Assembly (NCBI RefSeq): GCF_018122625.2
Contig: NZ_JAGQFT020000001.1
Coordinates: forward strand, 310,001 to 374,000
DNA length: 64,000 nt
Direction of reading: 5' to 3'
DNA from: Coralloluteibacterium stylophorae
GTDB taxonomy: Bacteria > Pseudomonadota > Gammaproteobacteria > Xanthomonadales > Xanthomonadaceae
In this document: positions 44,085 through 52,981 of the stretch, in pieces
Layout of the letters: each line of letters opens with the position of its first letter
Numbering within the stretch: position 1 is the stretch's first letter
Notes under the pieces: generated by a model
The model's input: only the letters and a program-made list of their open reading frames with translations
Database searches by the model: none
What the model was told of the DNA's origin: nothing
Made by a program: the position numbers and the translations under genes

Positions 44085-44780
44085 CTACATCCGCTCCTTG
44101 ATGCCCCGGCGCAGCAGCCACCAGTTGACCGGGTAGCTGGTGGCGAAGCCGGCCAGCATGGCGATCTGCATCATGAACCAGAACTCCACGCTGGCGACCT
44201 CCAGGCGCACGCCCAGCAGGCCGCGGAACAGCAGGAACTGCGCGATCGCCATGAACCCGTACATGCCCACCTGCCACGCGGTCAGCGACAGCACGTCGGC
44301 CTTGAGCGCCGCAACCAGCCCCTGCCCCACGCTCAGGTCGCGCATCGGCTTGATGCTGAAGTACTGGAACGCCACTCCGAAGGCGAGTGCGAACAGGTAG
44401 TCGACGATCCACACCGCGAACATCTTCTCGGCGAACAGCGACTGCCAGCCGGCCCATACCGCCACCGCCGGCACGGCGAATGCCAGCCACTCGGCGACGA
44501 TATCGCCCAGGGTGCAGCCCGCGCCGCAATGCAGCGCGCCCTTCGCCACCGAGGCCGGGAACGGCGGCTTCTGGTGGTCGCCGTGGGCCTGCATGCGACC
44601 GATCCGGAGATACGCCCACAGCGCCAGCACCGAACCGAACAGCGCGCACAACGGCCACACCAGGTACATGATCCACATGTGCTGCGGATGCCGGGTCTGG
44701 TCCCAGGCGATGAACGCGGCGCAGGCCAGGCCCGCGGCGAGCGAGACGATCGCGAGGATGTGCAGCCAGGCCGGCACCAT
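44085..44780 (-). CDS. DUF4396 membrane protein
   Basis: A 231-residue integral membrane protein with about six hydrophobic helices. The family hallmark is the conserved stretch LHCGAGCTLGDIVAEW at about residue 83, with two cysteines, a histidine and an aspartate placed to bind a metal. Later segments are FQYFSIKPMRDLSVGQGL and PVNWWLLRRGIKERM. DUF4396 proteins often sit near copper/heavy-metal genes in other bacteria, but not here. The GTG/ATG region at 44780 is the first start before the first helix. Confidence 0.88.
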   Translation of the reverse strand: MVPAWLHILAIVSLAAGLACAAFIAWDQTRHPQHMWIMYLVWPLCALFGSVLALWAYLRIGRMQAHGDHQKPPFPASVAKGALHCGAGCTLGDIVAEWLAFAVPAVAVWAGWQSLFAEKMFAVWIVDYLFALAFGVAFQYFSIKPMRDLSVGQGLVAALKADVLSLTAWQVGMYGFMAIAQFLLFRGLLGVRLEVASVEFWFMMQIAMLAGFATSYPVNWWLLRRGIKERM

Positions 44781-44851
44781 GTGCGACAGCCTGCGCCGGC
44801 GCCCGTCCCGCTGCGGTGAACGCGCGCGACGCGTGGGAAGCGCATACGAAA

Positions 44852-44879
44852 ACGCCCCGCTGCACGGGCAGCGGGGCGT
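44852..44879 (-). terminator. Strong intrinsic terminator of the tRNA/pgsA region
   Basis: ACGCCCCGCTGC (44852-44863) and GCAGCGGGGCGT (44868-44879) form a perfect 12-base stem with a 4-base loop; on the minus strand it runs into TTTTC. It ends the leftward transcript 11 bases after the distal tRNA-Gly. Confidence 0.88.
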
Positions 44880-44890
44880 CGTCTACATCA

Positions 44891-44966
<76 letters not shown>

Positions 44967-44975
44967 TTGATTTTC

Positions 44976-45049
44976 TGGAGGCCTGAGTCGGAATCGAACC
45001 GGCGTACGCGGATTTGCAGTCCGCTGCATGACCACTCTGCCATCAGGCC
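44976..45049 (-). tRNA. tRNA-Cys (GCA)
   Basis: A 74-base tRNA including encoded CCA; acceptor GGCCTGA/TCAGGCC, anticodon stem GCGGA/TCCGC with loop CTGCAAA (GCA), T loop TTCGATT. It lies between the two tRNA-Gly copies, in the usual Gly-Cys cluster of gammaproteobacteria downstream of pgsA. Confidence 0.96.
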
Positions 45050-45080
45050 GTGTTGCGTGATTCTGACCCTCTAACGACAA

Positions 45081-45100
45081 GACCTCGGCGCACCGAGGTC
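45081..45100. other. Hairpin in the tRNA cluster
   Basis: GACCTCGG-cgca-CCGAGGTC is a perfect 8-base stem with a 4-base loop between tRNA-Gly and tRNA-Cys. It has only short T-runs, so it may be a weak terminator or a processing structure for the tRNA precursor. Confidence 0.5.
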
Positions 45101-45113
45101 TGCGTTTCGAAAC

Positions 45114-45189
<76 letters not shown>

Positions 45190-45224
45190 GGAGCCGCAAA
45201 TTATTCACACCGGCCGCGTCGGCG

Positions 45225-45836
45225 TCAACTGTTTTCGCGGTCGCCGCGCCGGTCGTCGGGGTCGTTCCTGTGCTCCCCGGCGTCGGCCTGGAACGCCGGC
45301 CAGGCCGCGCGCAGATAGCCGAGGCCCGACCACAGGGTCAGGGCCGCAGCGACGCCCAGCAGCCATTCTCCGATCGAGAACACCGGCAGGCCGAGGATGT
45401 CGTCGCGGTACACCAGGCAGACGATGGCGACCATCTGCACGATGGTCTTGATCTTGCCGATCGCCGCCACCCGCACCTTGCGCCGCTCGCCGACCTCGGC
45501 CATCCACTCGCGCAGTGCGGAGATGGTGATCTCGCGGCCGACGATGATCGCCGACATCAGCGCCAGCCAGATCGTGGGGTGCGACTGCACCACGACGAAC
45601 AGCGCCACGGTCACCGCGAGCTTGTCGGCGACGGGGTCCAGGAACGCGCCGAACGCCGAGGTCAGGCGGTAGCGGCGGGCGATCCAGCCGTCGGCCCAGT
45701 CGGTCACCGCGCAGATGGTGAAGATCATCGCGGCGACGAAGTTCGACCACCGGTACGGCAGGTAGAACGTGACGACCAGCACCGGGATCAGGACGATCCT
45801 GAACAGGGTGAGGATGGTGGGCAGGGTCAGCTTCAA
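45225..45836 (-). CDS. pgsA: CDP-diacylglycerol-glycerol-3-phosphate 3-phosphatidyltransferase
   Basis: A 203-residue inner-membrane enzyme that makes phosphatidylglycerophosphate, the precursor of phosphatidylglycerol and cardiolipin. The CDP-alcohol phosphotransferase motif D-G-x2-A-R-x8-G-x3-D-x3-D is visible in DWADGWIARRYRLT and AFGAFLDPVADK (about 45-71). Four to five membrane helices surround it. The start is a TTG at 45836 that overlaps the uvrC stop as TTGA, a tight coupling. A charged C-terminal tail (DPDDRRGDRENS) is the only unusual part. Confidence 0.95.
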   Translation of the reverse strand: MKLTLPTILTLFRIVLIPVLVVTFYLPYRWSNFVAAMIFTICAVTDWADGWIARRYRLTSAFGAFLDPVADKLAVTVALFVVVQSHPTIWLALMSAIIVGREITISALREWMAEVGERRKVRVAAIGKIKTIVQMVAIVCLVYRDDILGLPVFSIGEWLLGVAAALTLWSGLGYLRAAWPAFQADAGEHRNDPDDRRGDRENS

Positions 45837-47674
45837 GCGTCGGTGTCCGTCTGGTGTTCGAGCCCGTGCAGGGCGGCATAGATGCGCCGGGCGAGGCTGG
45901 CGTTGACGCCTTCCACCTCGGCGATCTCCTCCGCCCCGGCGTTGCGCAGGCCGCCGAGGCCGCCGAAGTGCCGCAACAGGTTAGCGCGACGGCGCGGCCC
46001 GATCCCCGGGATGTCCTCGAGGCGGCTGGTCTCGCGCGCCTTCTGGCGCCGCCCGCGGTGCCCGGTGATGGCGAAACGATGCGCCTCGTCGCGTATCTGC
46101 TGGATCAACTGCAGGGCCGGCGAATCCGGGCCCGGCCGCAGCACGCGGCCGTCGGCGCGAATCAGCGCCTCGTGGCCGGCGCGGCGCGCCTCGCCCTTGG
46201 CGATGCCGATCATCTCCACGCTCGCGATGGACAGCGCGTCCAGCACCGCGCGCGCCTGCGCGAGCTGGCCGGGACCGCCGTCGATGAACAGCACGTCGGG
46301 CATCACGCCCTCGCCCTGCGCACGGCGGAAGCGGCGCTCCAGCGCCTGGCGCATCGCCGCGTAGTCGTCGCCGCCGGTGATGCCGGCGATGTTGAAGCGC
46401 CGGTACTGGCTGCGCACCGGACCCTCGGCGTCGAACACCACGCAGGAGGCGACCGTGGCCTCGCCCATGGTGTGGCTGATGTCGAAACACTCCATGCGCT
46501 GCGGCGGCGCGTCGAGTCCGAGCAGGCGCTGCAGCGCATCCATGCGCATGCGCTGGGTGGCGTTGCTGGCGAGGTCGCTGGCCAGCGCCAGCTCGACGTT
46601 GCGCCGGGCCAGCTCGAGATAGCGCGCGCGGTCGCCGCGCACCGAGGACTTGATCTCGATCCGCCGTCCCGCCTGCTCGCTCAGGCCGATCTCGATCAGG
46701 TCCTGGTCGGGCACCGTGCGGTCGAGCACGATCTCCTTCGGCGGCCGCTGGTCGGCGTAATACTGCGCGACGAAGGCGCTGAGCACCTCGTCGGGCTCCA
46801 GGCCGACGCCGTTGAGCCTGGGGAAGAAGGTGCGCGTGCCCTGGTTCATGCCGTTGCGGAAGGCCAGCAGCAGCACGCAGGCGCGACCCTCGCGCACCTC
46901 GCACGCGAGCACGTCCATCTCCACCTCGACGCCGTCGACGTACTGGCGCGCGGTGATCTTGCGCACCGTGCCGAGCTGGTCGCGCAGGCGTGCGGCGGTC
47001 TCGAAGTCCAGGCGCCCGGCGGCGGTCTCCATCGCCTCGGTCAGCTCCTGCGCCAGCTCGTTGCCGCGGCCCTCCAGGAACAGCTCGGCGCGGTGCACGT
47101 CGAGCGCGTAGTCGGCCGCCTCCACCAGCCCGACGCAGGGGCCGGAGCAGCGCCCGATCTGGTACTGCAGGCAGGGCCGGGACCGGTTGCGGAAGACGCT
47201 GTCCTCGCAGTTGCGCAGGCGGAACAGGCGGTGCATCACGTTGAGCGTCTCGCGCACCGCGCCCGCGCTCGGATACGGACCGAAGTAGCGCCCGCGGATC
47301 GCGCGGCCGCCGCGGTGGAAGGCGATGCGCGGGAAGGTCTCCTTCGTCAGCAGGATGAAGGGATAGCTCTTGTCGTCGCGCAGCATCACGTTGAAGCGCG
47401 GCTTCAACGCCTTGATGAGCTGGTTCTCGAGCAGCAGCGCCTCGCCCGGCGTGCGCGTGACGGTGACCTCCATCCGCGCGATCTGCGCCACCATCGTCGC
47501 GGTGCGGTGCGGCAGCGCCTTGGTGAAGTAGTTGGCGACGCGCTTCTTCAGCGACGCGGCCTTGCCGACGTAGAGCACGCTGTCGTCGGCCGCGTACATG
47601 CGATAGACGCCGGGCGCGGTGGTGAGGCCGCGCACGAAGGCCTTGCCGTCGAAGGCGACGGTGGCGTCGTTCAT
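45833..47674 (-). CDS. uvrC: Excinuclease ABC subunit C
   Basis: A 613-residue nucleotide-excision-repair endonuclease, of normal length. It has the GIY-YIG N-terminal nuclease (TAPGVYRMYAADDSVLYVGKA, with the 3' incision), the UvrB-binding UVR motif near residue 200-235, the RNase-H-like C-terminal nuclease (DISHTMGEATVASCVVF and FIDGGPGQLAQA) and the helix-hairpin-helix pair at the end (IPGIGPRRRANLLRHFG, VEGVNASLARRIY). ATG at 47674. The uvrC-pgsA pairing is common in gammaproteobacteria. Confidence 0.97.
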   Translation of the reverse strand: MNDATVAFDGKAFVRGLTTAPGVYRMYAADDSVLYVGKAASLKKRVANYFTKALPHRTATMVAQIARMEVTVTRTPGEALLLENQLIKALKPRFNVMLRDDKSYPFILLTKETFPRIAFHRGGRAIRGRYFGPYPSAGAVRETLNVMHRLFRLRNCEDSVFRNRSRPCLQYQIGRCSGPCVGLVEAADYALDVHRAELFLEGRGNELAQELTEAMETAAGRLDFETAARLRDQLGTVRKITARQYVDGVEVEMDVLACEVREGRACVLLLAFRNGMNQGTRTFFPRLNGVGLEPDEVLSAFVAQYYADQRPPKEIVLDRTVPDQDLIEIGLSEQAGRRIEIKSSVRGDRARYLELARRNVELALASDLASNATQRMRMDALQRLLGLDAPPQRMECFDISHTMGEATVASCVVFDAEGPVRSQYRRFNIAGITGGDDYAAMRQALERRFRRAQGEGVMPDVLFIDGGPGQLAQARAVLDALSIASVEMIGIAKGEARRAGHEALIRADGRVLRPGPDSPALQLIQQIRDEAHRFAITGHRGRRQKARETSRLEDIPGIGPRRRANLLRHFGGLGGLRNAGAEEIAEVEGVNASLARRIYAALHGLEHQTDTDA

Positions 47675-47716
47675 GCCCGCCCCCGCGTGCCGGTCGCGAT
47701 CATGCGCCCCGCCCCG

Positions 47717-48196
47717 TCACGCAGCCGGCGCCGGACGCCCGTGCAGGCGCGCGACGATCGCCTCGGCGGCGGCGTCGAGCATGGCGTGCACGGCCTCGAA
47801 ATCCTCCGCGCCGCCGGTGTAGGGATCGGGCACCTCCAGACCGTCCTGCCCCGCCCCGGCCCAGTCGCGGATCAGGGCGATCTCGGCCCGCGCGTCCGGC
47901 GGTGCCAGGCGGCGCAGCGCCTGCAGGTTGCTGCGGTCCGCGCACAGGATCAGGTCGAACGCGTGGAAGTCGTCCATGTGCACCTGGCGCGCGCGCAGCC
48001 CGCTGATGTCGAGGCCGCGCGCGCGGGCGACGGCGACGGTACGCGAATCCGGCGGCTGGCCGACGTGCCAGTCCCCGGTGCCGGCGGAATCGATCTCGAC
48101 GTGTTCGAGGCCCGCCTCGGCGAGCCGGCGCCGCAGGACGCCCTCGGCCAGCGGTGAACGGCAGATGTTGCCCAGGCAGACGAACAGGATGCGCAT
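47717..48196 (-). CDS. Low-molecular-weight protein-tyrosine phosphatase
   Basis: A 159-residue phosphatase. The P-loop FVCLGNICRSP carries the CX5R motif with C7 and R13, and the catalytic aspartate sits in the late VPDPYTGG. The usual family length is about 155. In proteobacteria such enzymes may act on exopolysaccharide kinases (Wzb-like) or on small phospho-substrates; the setting between uvrC and kdsB does not decide this. The ATG at 48196 is the only sensible start. Kinase or Wzc partners are not nearby. Confidence 0.93.
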   Translation of the reverse strand: MRILFVCLGNICRSPLAEGVLRRRLAEAGLEHVEIDSAGTGDWHVGQPPDSRTVAVARARGLDISGLRARQVHMDDFHAFDLILCADRSNLQALRRLAPPDARAEIALIRDWAGAGQDGLEVPDPYTGGAEDFEAVHAMLDAAAEAIVARLHGRPAPAA

Positions 48197-48249
48197 GTCG
48201 GAAGAAGCCGTACTCGGGAACGAAGCCGCGACGCGGGCGCCGCCCGTAC

Positions 48250-49035
48250 TCAGATGGGGGCGGCGGCGGCGATTTCGAGCCAGTGCCGCTCCGCCCGTTC
48301 GAGATCGGCCGGCGTGTCGACGCCCGGCGGGAAGGCCACCGGCGTCGGCGCGACCGCGATGCGGTAGCCGGCTTCGAGCACGCGCAGCTGCTCGAGCGCC
48401 TCCAGGCGCTCCAGGCGCGCCGGCGGCAGCGCCGTGAAGCGGCGCAGGAAGCCGACCCGGTAGGCGTAGATGCCGATGTGGCGCAGCCAGCCCGGCTCCA
48501 GCGGCGAGAGCTGGTCCTGCGCCATGCGGTCGCGGTGCCAGGGAATCGGCGCGCGGCTGAAGTAGAGCGCGTGGCCCTGTGCGTCGGCGACGACCTTGAC
48601 CGCGTTCGGATCGAACAGGGTCTCGGTGTCGGTGAACGGTGCGGCGAGCGTCGCCATCTCGGTGCCGGCGTCCTCCAGCAGCTCGGCCACAGCGCGGATG
48701 CCCTCCGGCGGCGCGAACGGCTCGTCGCCCTGCAGGTTGACCACGACGGTGGCCTCGTCCCAGCCCAGCTGGTCGGCGCAGGCGGCGATGCGGTCGCTGC
48801 CGGAGGCCAGGTCGGGATCGGTCATGCACACGGTCACCGGCTGTCCCGCGAGCGCCTCGGCGATGCGCGCATCGTCGGTGGCCACGACCACCTGCCTGGC
48901 GCCGGCCGCCAGCGCACGCCGCGCCACGTGCAGGACCAGCGGATCCTCGCCGATCCGCCGCAGCGGCTTGCCGGGCAGGCGCGAGGCGGCATGGCGGGCG
49001 GGAATGGCGACGATGAAGTCGGCGGTCGACGTCAT
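48250..49035 (-). CDS. kdsB: 3-deoxy-manno-octulosonate cytidylyltransferase
   Basis: A 261-residue cytoplasmic enzyme that activates Kdo with CTP for lipopolysaccharide inner-core synthesis. It shows the nucleotide-binding N-terminus ([19 protein letters not shown]), [34 protein letters not shown] and YFSRAPIPW, and [12 protein letters not shown]. The ATG at 49035 overlaps the lpxK stop by 4 bases. It continues the lipid A/LPS run. Confidence 0.96.
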   Translation of the reverse strand: MTSTADFIVAIPARHAASRLPGKPLRRIGEDPLVLHVARRALAAGARQVVVATDDARIAEALAGQPVTVCMTDPDLASGSDRIAACADQLGWDEATVVVNLQGDEPFAPPEGIRAVAELLEDAGTEMATLAAPFTDTETLFDPNAVKVVADAQGHALYFSRAPIPWHRDRMAQDQLSPLEPGWLRHIGIYAYRVGFLRRFTALPPARLERLEALEQLRVLEAGYRIAVAPTPVAFPPGVDTPADLERAERHWLEIAAAAPI

Positions 49036-50021
49036 GCTTGGCGGTCCTCTTCGATCACGGCGAGGCGGGTGGCGAGCGCGTCCCAGAATCCCTTCTGCAG
49101 GCGCGCGGCGACGGGCACCGCCCACAGGTCGGCCAGGCCGAAGCCGGCGCACTTGACGGCATCCTTCTCGGTCATCAGCACCGGCAGCGCCTCGGCGAAC
49201 GCGAAGTCCTCGCGGACGAACGCATGATGGTCGGGGAAGGCGTGCGGCAGCGGCGTGATGCCGGCGCGCTCGAGGGCGAGGAAGAAGCGGCGCGGGTTGC
49301 CGATGCCGGCCACCGCATGCACGCGCCGCCCGGCGAAATGCGACAGCGGCCGCGCCATGCCCGCGGCGAGCGGCTGCGCTCCGGCCAGTTCCAGCCGCAT
49401 CGGCCACTCGCCCGCGCCCGCCTCCTCGCCGTTGACGACGTGGAAATCGCAGGCCGCCGCGCGCTCCAGCGGTTCGCGCAGCGGCCCGGCCGGCAGCAGG
49501 CGGCCGTTGCCGTAGCGCCGCGCGCCGTCGATCACCTCGATCTCGAGGTCGCGGCCGAGGCGGTAGTGCTGGAGGCCATCGTCGGCGACGAGGATGTCGC
49601 AGCCCGCGGCGACCAGCGCCTGCGCGCCGGCGAAACGGTCGGCGTCGACCCGCACCGGCGCACCGGTGCGGCGGGCGATCAGCAGCGGCTCGTCGCCGGC
49701 CTCGGCGGCCGGCGTGTCGGCCGCGACCGTGAGCGCGCCGGCGCCCTTGCGGCCATAGCCGCGGCTGACCACGCCCGGATTGCGGCCGCGGCTGCGCAGC
49801 CATTCGACCAGGGCGATCACCAGCGGGGTCTTGCCGGCGCCGCCGGCGACCAGGTTGCCGACCACGATCACCGGCACCGGCACGCGCTGGCGGCGGATCC
49901 AGTCGTGGCGATAGGCCCAGCGCCGCAGTCCCGTGGCTCCCGCATACAGACCCGCCACCGCACGCAGCGCCGCGTTGGGCGGCGTATCGCCGTACCACAC
50001 CGACTGCAACGGACGGCTCAC
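49032..50021 (-). CDS. lpxK: Tetraacyldisaccharide 4'-kinase
   Basis: A 329-residue inner-membrane-associated kinase that phosphorylates the lipid A disaccharide. The P-loop is [15 protein letters not shown], preceded by a short hydrophobic N-terminus; [20 protein letters not shown] (second conserved Asp pair) and [21 protein letters not shown] follow. The start is a GTG at 50021 in a GTGA overlap with the msbA stop. MsbA-LpxK-KdsB is the classical order. Confidence 0.96.
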   Translation of the reverse strand: MSRPLQSVWYGDTPPNAALRAVAGLYAGATGLRRWAYRHDWIRRQRVPVPVIVVGNLVAGGAGKTPLVIALVEWLRSRGRNPGVVSRGYGRKGAGALTVAADTPAAEAGDEPLLIARRTGAPVRVDADRFAGAQALVAAGCDILVADDGLQHYRLGRDLEIEVIDGARRYGNGRLLPAGPLREPLERAAACDFHVVNGEEAGAGEWPMRLELAGAQPLAAGMARPLSHFAGRRVHAVAGIGNPRRFFLALERAGITPLPHAFPDHHAFVREDFAFAEALPVLMTEKDAVKCAGFGLADLWAVPVAARLQKGFWDALATRLAVIEEDRQA

Positions 50022-51763
50022 GCGGTCGCCTGCTCCCGGAACTGCATCCGGTGCAGGTGCGCATAGGTGCCGCCCTGGGCGAGCAGCTCGGCGTGGGTGC
50101 CGCGCTCGACCAGGCGCCCCTCGTCGAGCACCAGCACCTGGTCGGCGTGCTCGATGGTGCTGAGCCGGTGCGCGATGACCAGGGTCGTGCGGTCCGGGAT
50201 CAGGTGGTCGAGCGCGTCCTGCACCAGGCGCTCGGACTCGGTGTCGAGCGCGGCGGTGGCCTCGTCCAGGATCAGGATCGGCGCGTCCTTGAGGATGGCC
50301 CGCGCGATCGCCAGGCGCTGGCGCTGGCCGCCGGAGAGCAGCGCGCCGTTCTCGCCGATGCGGGTGTCCATGCCCTGCGGCAGGCGCTCGATGAACTCGA
50401 GGGCGTTCGCGGCCTTGGCCGCGGCGCGGATGCGCTCGGGGTCGGCATCGGGCTGGCCGTAGGCGATGTTGGCGGCGACGGTGTCGTCGAACAGCATCAC
50501 CCGCTGCCCGACCAGGGCGATCTGGCGCCGCAGGTCGGCGAGCGCGTAGGCATCGAGCGGCTCGCCGTCGAGCAGCACCTGTCCCGCCGAGGGCTCGTAG
50601 AAGCGCGGCAGCAGGCGCACCAGCGTCGACTTGCCGCTGCCCGAGCGGCCGACGATCGCGGTGACCGTGCCCGGCCGCGCCTCGAAGCCCACGTGCTCGA
50701 GCGCCGCGCGCATCTGCGAGGGGTAGCGCACCGACACGTCGCGGAACACGAGCTCGCCGCGCGCGCGCGCCAGCGGACGCCGGCCCTCGTCGCGCTCCTC
50801 CGGGGCGTCCAGCAGGCCGAAGATCTTCTCGGCAGCGGCGATGCCGCGTCCGATCTGGCTCTGCACCGTGGTCACCCGCTTGAGCGAGGGCAGCAGCGCC
50901 ATCATCGAGACCATCAGGCGCACGAAGTCGCCGGCGCTCAGGCGCCCGGCCATGGCCTCGCGGCCGGCCACGAACAGGATGATCGCCAGCGCGATCGCGG
51001 CCAGCAGCTGCACCGTCGACGAGGCGGTGGCCTTGGTGCTCTCGACCTTCACGTTGAGGCCGACGATGCGGTCGGCCAGGCGCGCATAGCGCCCCAGCTC
51101 CTGGCGCTGCGCGCCGTAGACCTTGACCTCCTGCTGCGCGGCGATGGTCTGCTCGGCCGACTGCGCGAGGCTGGCGACGCTGTCCTGGATGTTGCGGTTG
51201 ATGCGGCGGTAGCGGCGCCCGACGTAGTTGACGATCAGCCCGATCAGGGGCGCCACGATCAGCATCACCAGGGTCACGCGCACGCTGGTGACGAACATCA
51301 CCCCGAGCAGGAACAGGATCGTCAGGGAGTCGGTGATGACGATCTTCATCGACTCTGCCGCCGCATGCGCGACCTGGTCGGTGTCGTAGTTGAGCCGCGA
51401 CACCAGGGTCGGCACCGCCTCGGTGTCGAAGTGTGCGGTCGGCAGCCGGAGATACTTGGCCAGCATGCGCTGGCGCAGGTCGCGCACCACGCTGCGGCCC
51501 GAGCGCGACATGCCGTAGTCGGTGACGAAGGTGGCGACACCGCGCAGCACGAAGATGCCGACGATGGTCAGCGGCAGGATCAGGTCGATGTCGCGGGCGA
51601 CGAAGGTCTGGTCGACGATCGGCTTCATCAGGTAGCTGAAGCCGGCCGCGGCCGCGGCCTCGACCGCCATGCCGACGGTGGCCACCGCCAGCAGCGGCCA
51701 GTACCTGGCCGCCACGCCCATCAGCCGCCGGTACAGCGGCCAGGCCCGTGCGCGTCCGCTCAC
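50018..51763 (-). CDS. msbA: Lipid A export ATP-binding/permease protein MsbA
   Basis: A 581-residue half-transporter that flips lipid A-core across the inner membrane. Six membrane helices (about 20-300) precede an ABC ATPase with Walker [14 protein letters not shown]-loop, signature [16 protein letters not shown], Walker [13 protein letters not shown] and an H-loop [13 protein letters not shown]. The start is a GTG at 51763 in a GTGA overlap with the exbD stop. The length is normal. Confidence 0.96.
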   Translation of the reverse strand: MSGRARAWPLYRRLMGVAARYWPLLAVATVGMAVEAAAAAGFSYLMKPIVDQTFVARDIDLILPLTIVGIFVLRGVATFVTDYGMSRSGRSVVRDLRQRMLAKYLRLPTAHFDTEAVPTLVSRLNYDTDQVAHAAAESMKIVITDSLTILFLLGVMFVTSVRVTLVMLIVAPLIGLIVNYVGRRYRRINRNIQDSVASLAQSAEQTIAAQQEVKVYGAQRQELGRYARLADRIVGLNVKVESTKATASSTVQLLAAIALAIILFVAGREAMAGRLSAGDFVRLMVSMMALLPSLKRVTTVQSQIGRGIAAAEKIFGLLDAPEERDEGRRPLARARGELVFRDVSVRYPSQMRAALEHVGFEARPGTVTAIVGRSGSGKSTLVRLLPRFYEPSAGQVLLDGEPLDAYALADLRRQIALVGQRVMLFDDTVAANIAYGQPDADPERIRAAAKAANALEFIERLPQGMDTRIGENGALLSGGQRQRLAIARAILKDAPILILDEATAALDTESERLVQDALDHLIPDRTTLVIAHRLSTIEHADQVLVLDEGRLVERGTHAELLAQGGTYAHLHRMQFREQATA

Positions 51764-52182
51764 TCCGCCGCCTCCTGTTCGGTGGCGATCGAGAGCCGCG
51801 CGAACCCGAGCTGCCCCAGCGCGTCCATCGCGGTCACCACCGCCTGGTGCGGCGTGCGGCCGTCGGCGCGGAGCGTCACCGGGCGTTCGTGGTCGTCGCC
51901 GGCCACGGCATTGATCGCCGCCTTCAGCGACTCGACGTCGTTGCGCAGCACTTCCTGGTCGCCGACGAAGATGCGTCCGTCCGCGCCGATCTGCAGGACC
52001 AGGGCCTCGGCCTGCGCGCTGTCGTCGCTGAGGGAGGCTTCCGGCAGCTGCACCTGCAGCGCCGAGCGCGAGGTGAACGTGGTGGTGATGACGAAGAAGA
52101 TGATCAGCACCAGGATCACGTCGATCAGCGGCACGAGGTTGAGTTCGCTCTCCCCGCGCCGGCGGTCGCGGCCGAGCCTCAT
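51760..52182 (-). CDS. exbD: Biopolymer transport protein ExbD/TolR family
   Basis: A 140-residue inner-membrane protein with a cytoplasmic N-terminus, one membrane helix (about 16-36) with the proton-path aspartate in [16 protein letters not shown], and a periplasmic domain ending [16 protein letters not shown]. With ExbB it forms a proton channel that powers TonB or a related envelope process. The setting next to msbA and comEC is typical for gammaproteobacteria and suggests an envelope role beyond iron uptake. ATG at 52182. Confidence 0.93.
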   Translation of the reverse strand: MRLGRDRRRGESELNLVPLIDVILVLIIFFVITTTFTSRSALQVQLPEASLSDDSAQAEALVLQIGADGRIFVGDQEVLRNDVESLKAAINAVAGDDHERPVTLRADGRTPHQAVVTAMDALGQLGFARLSIATEQEAAE

Positions 52183-52892
52183 CGTGCCGGACCGGGCACC
52201 GCCGCGGCGCCGGCGCGCGCGCGCGCCGCCGGAGCGCCCGCCTTCGCCGGCTGGCGCTCGGGCGAGGCGATCGACGGCGTCAGCACCTGCGGCGCCGGAT
52301 CGAGGGTATCGACCAGCGAGATCGCCTGGCGCTCCATCTCGACCACGTAGCCGTCGACGCGGCCGTGGAAGTAGCGCTGGAACATCAGCGCCGGGATCGC
52401 CACGCACATGCCGGCCGCCGCGCAGATCAGCGCCTTGCCGATGCCGCCGGCGACCTGGTTCACGTCGCCGACGCCGTGGTCGAGGATGCCCAGGAACATG
52501 TCGATCATGCCCAGCACGGTGCCGAGCAGGCCGAGCAGCGGCCCGGCCTGGGCGATGGTGCCGAGCGTGTTCAGGAACCGCTCCAGCCGGTGCACGACGT
52601 GGCGGCCGACGTCCTCGATGCGCTCGCGGATCACCTCGCGCGGGCGCTGACGCATGTCCAGCCCCGCCGCGAGCAGCTCGCCCAGCGGCGAGTTGCGGCG
52701 CAGGATCTCGATGTGCGCGGGATCGAGCTGCTGGCGGACCGCCCAGGCGCGGACCTCCTCGCCCAGCCCCGGCGGCAGCACGGCGCGCCGGCGCAGGCTC
52801 CAGAAGCGTTCGATGATGATGGCCAGGGCCAGCACCGACAGGATCAGCAGCGGAATCATGGGCCAGCCGCCGGCCATGAGCAGTTCGAGCAC
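52179..52892 (-). CDS. exbB: MotA/TolQ/ExbB proton channel family protein
   Basis: A 237-residue inner-membrane protein with three helices: an N-terminal one (PMIPLLILSVLALAIIIE) and the conserved pair with TIAQAGPLLGLLGTVLGMI and the GGIGKALICAAAGMCVAIPAL segment. The start is a GTG at 52892 after AGAGG. An Ala/Pro-rich extension of about 30 residues sits at the C-terminus. The stop overlaps the exbD ATG. It forms the motor with ExbD. Its substrate-receptor partners are not defined here. Confidence 0.93.
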   Translation of the reverse strand: MLELLMAGGWPMIPLLILSVLALAIIIERFWSLRRRAVLPPGLGEEVRAWAVRQQLDPAHIEILRRNSPLGELLAAGLDMRQRPREVIRERIEDVGRHVVHRLERFLNTLGTIAQAGPLLGLLGTVLGMIDMFLGILDHGVGDVNQVAGGIGKALICAAAGMCVAIPALMFQRYFHGRVDGYVVEMERQAISLVDTLDPAPQVLTPSIASPERQPAKAGAPAARARAGAAAVPGPAR

Positions 52893-52981
52893 GCGGTGAA
52901 CCTCTTGGGGACGCGGATGCGCGTCGGGGGGAAGCGCGGGGCCGATAGCATAGCCCGCGCGCGGGACGAGCCCCAGCGGGC

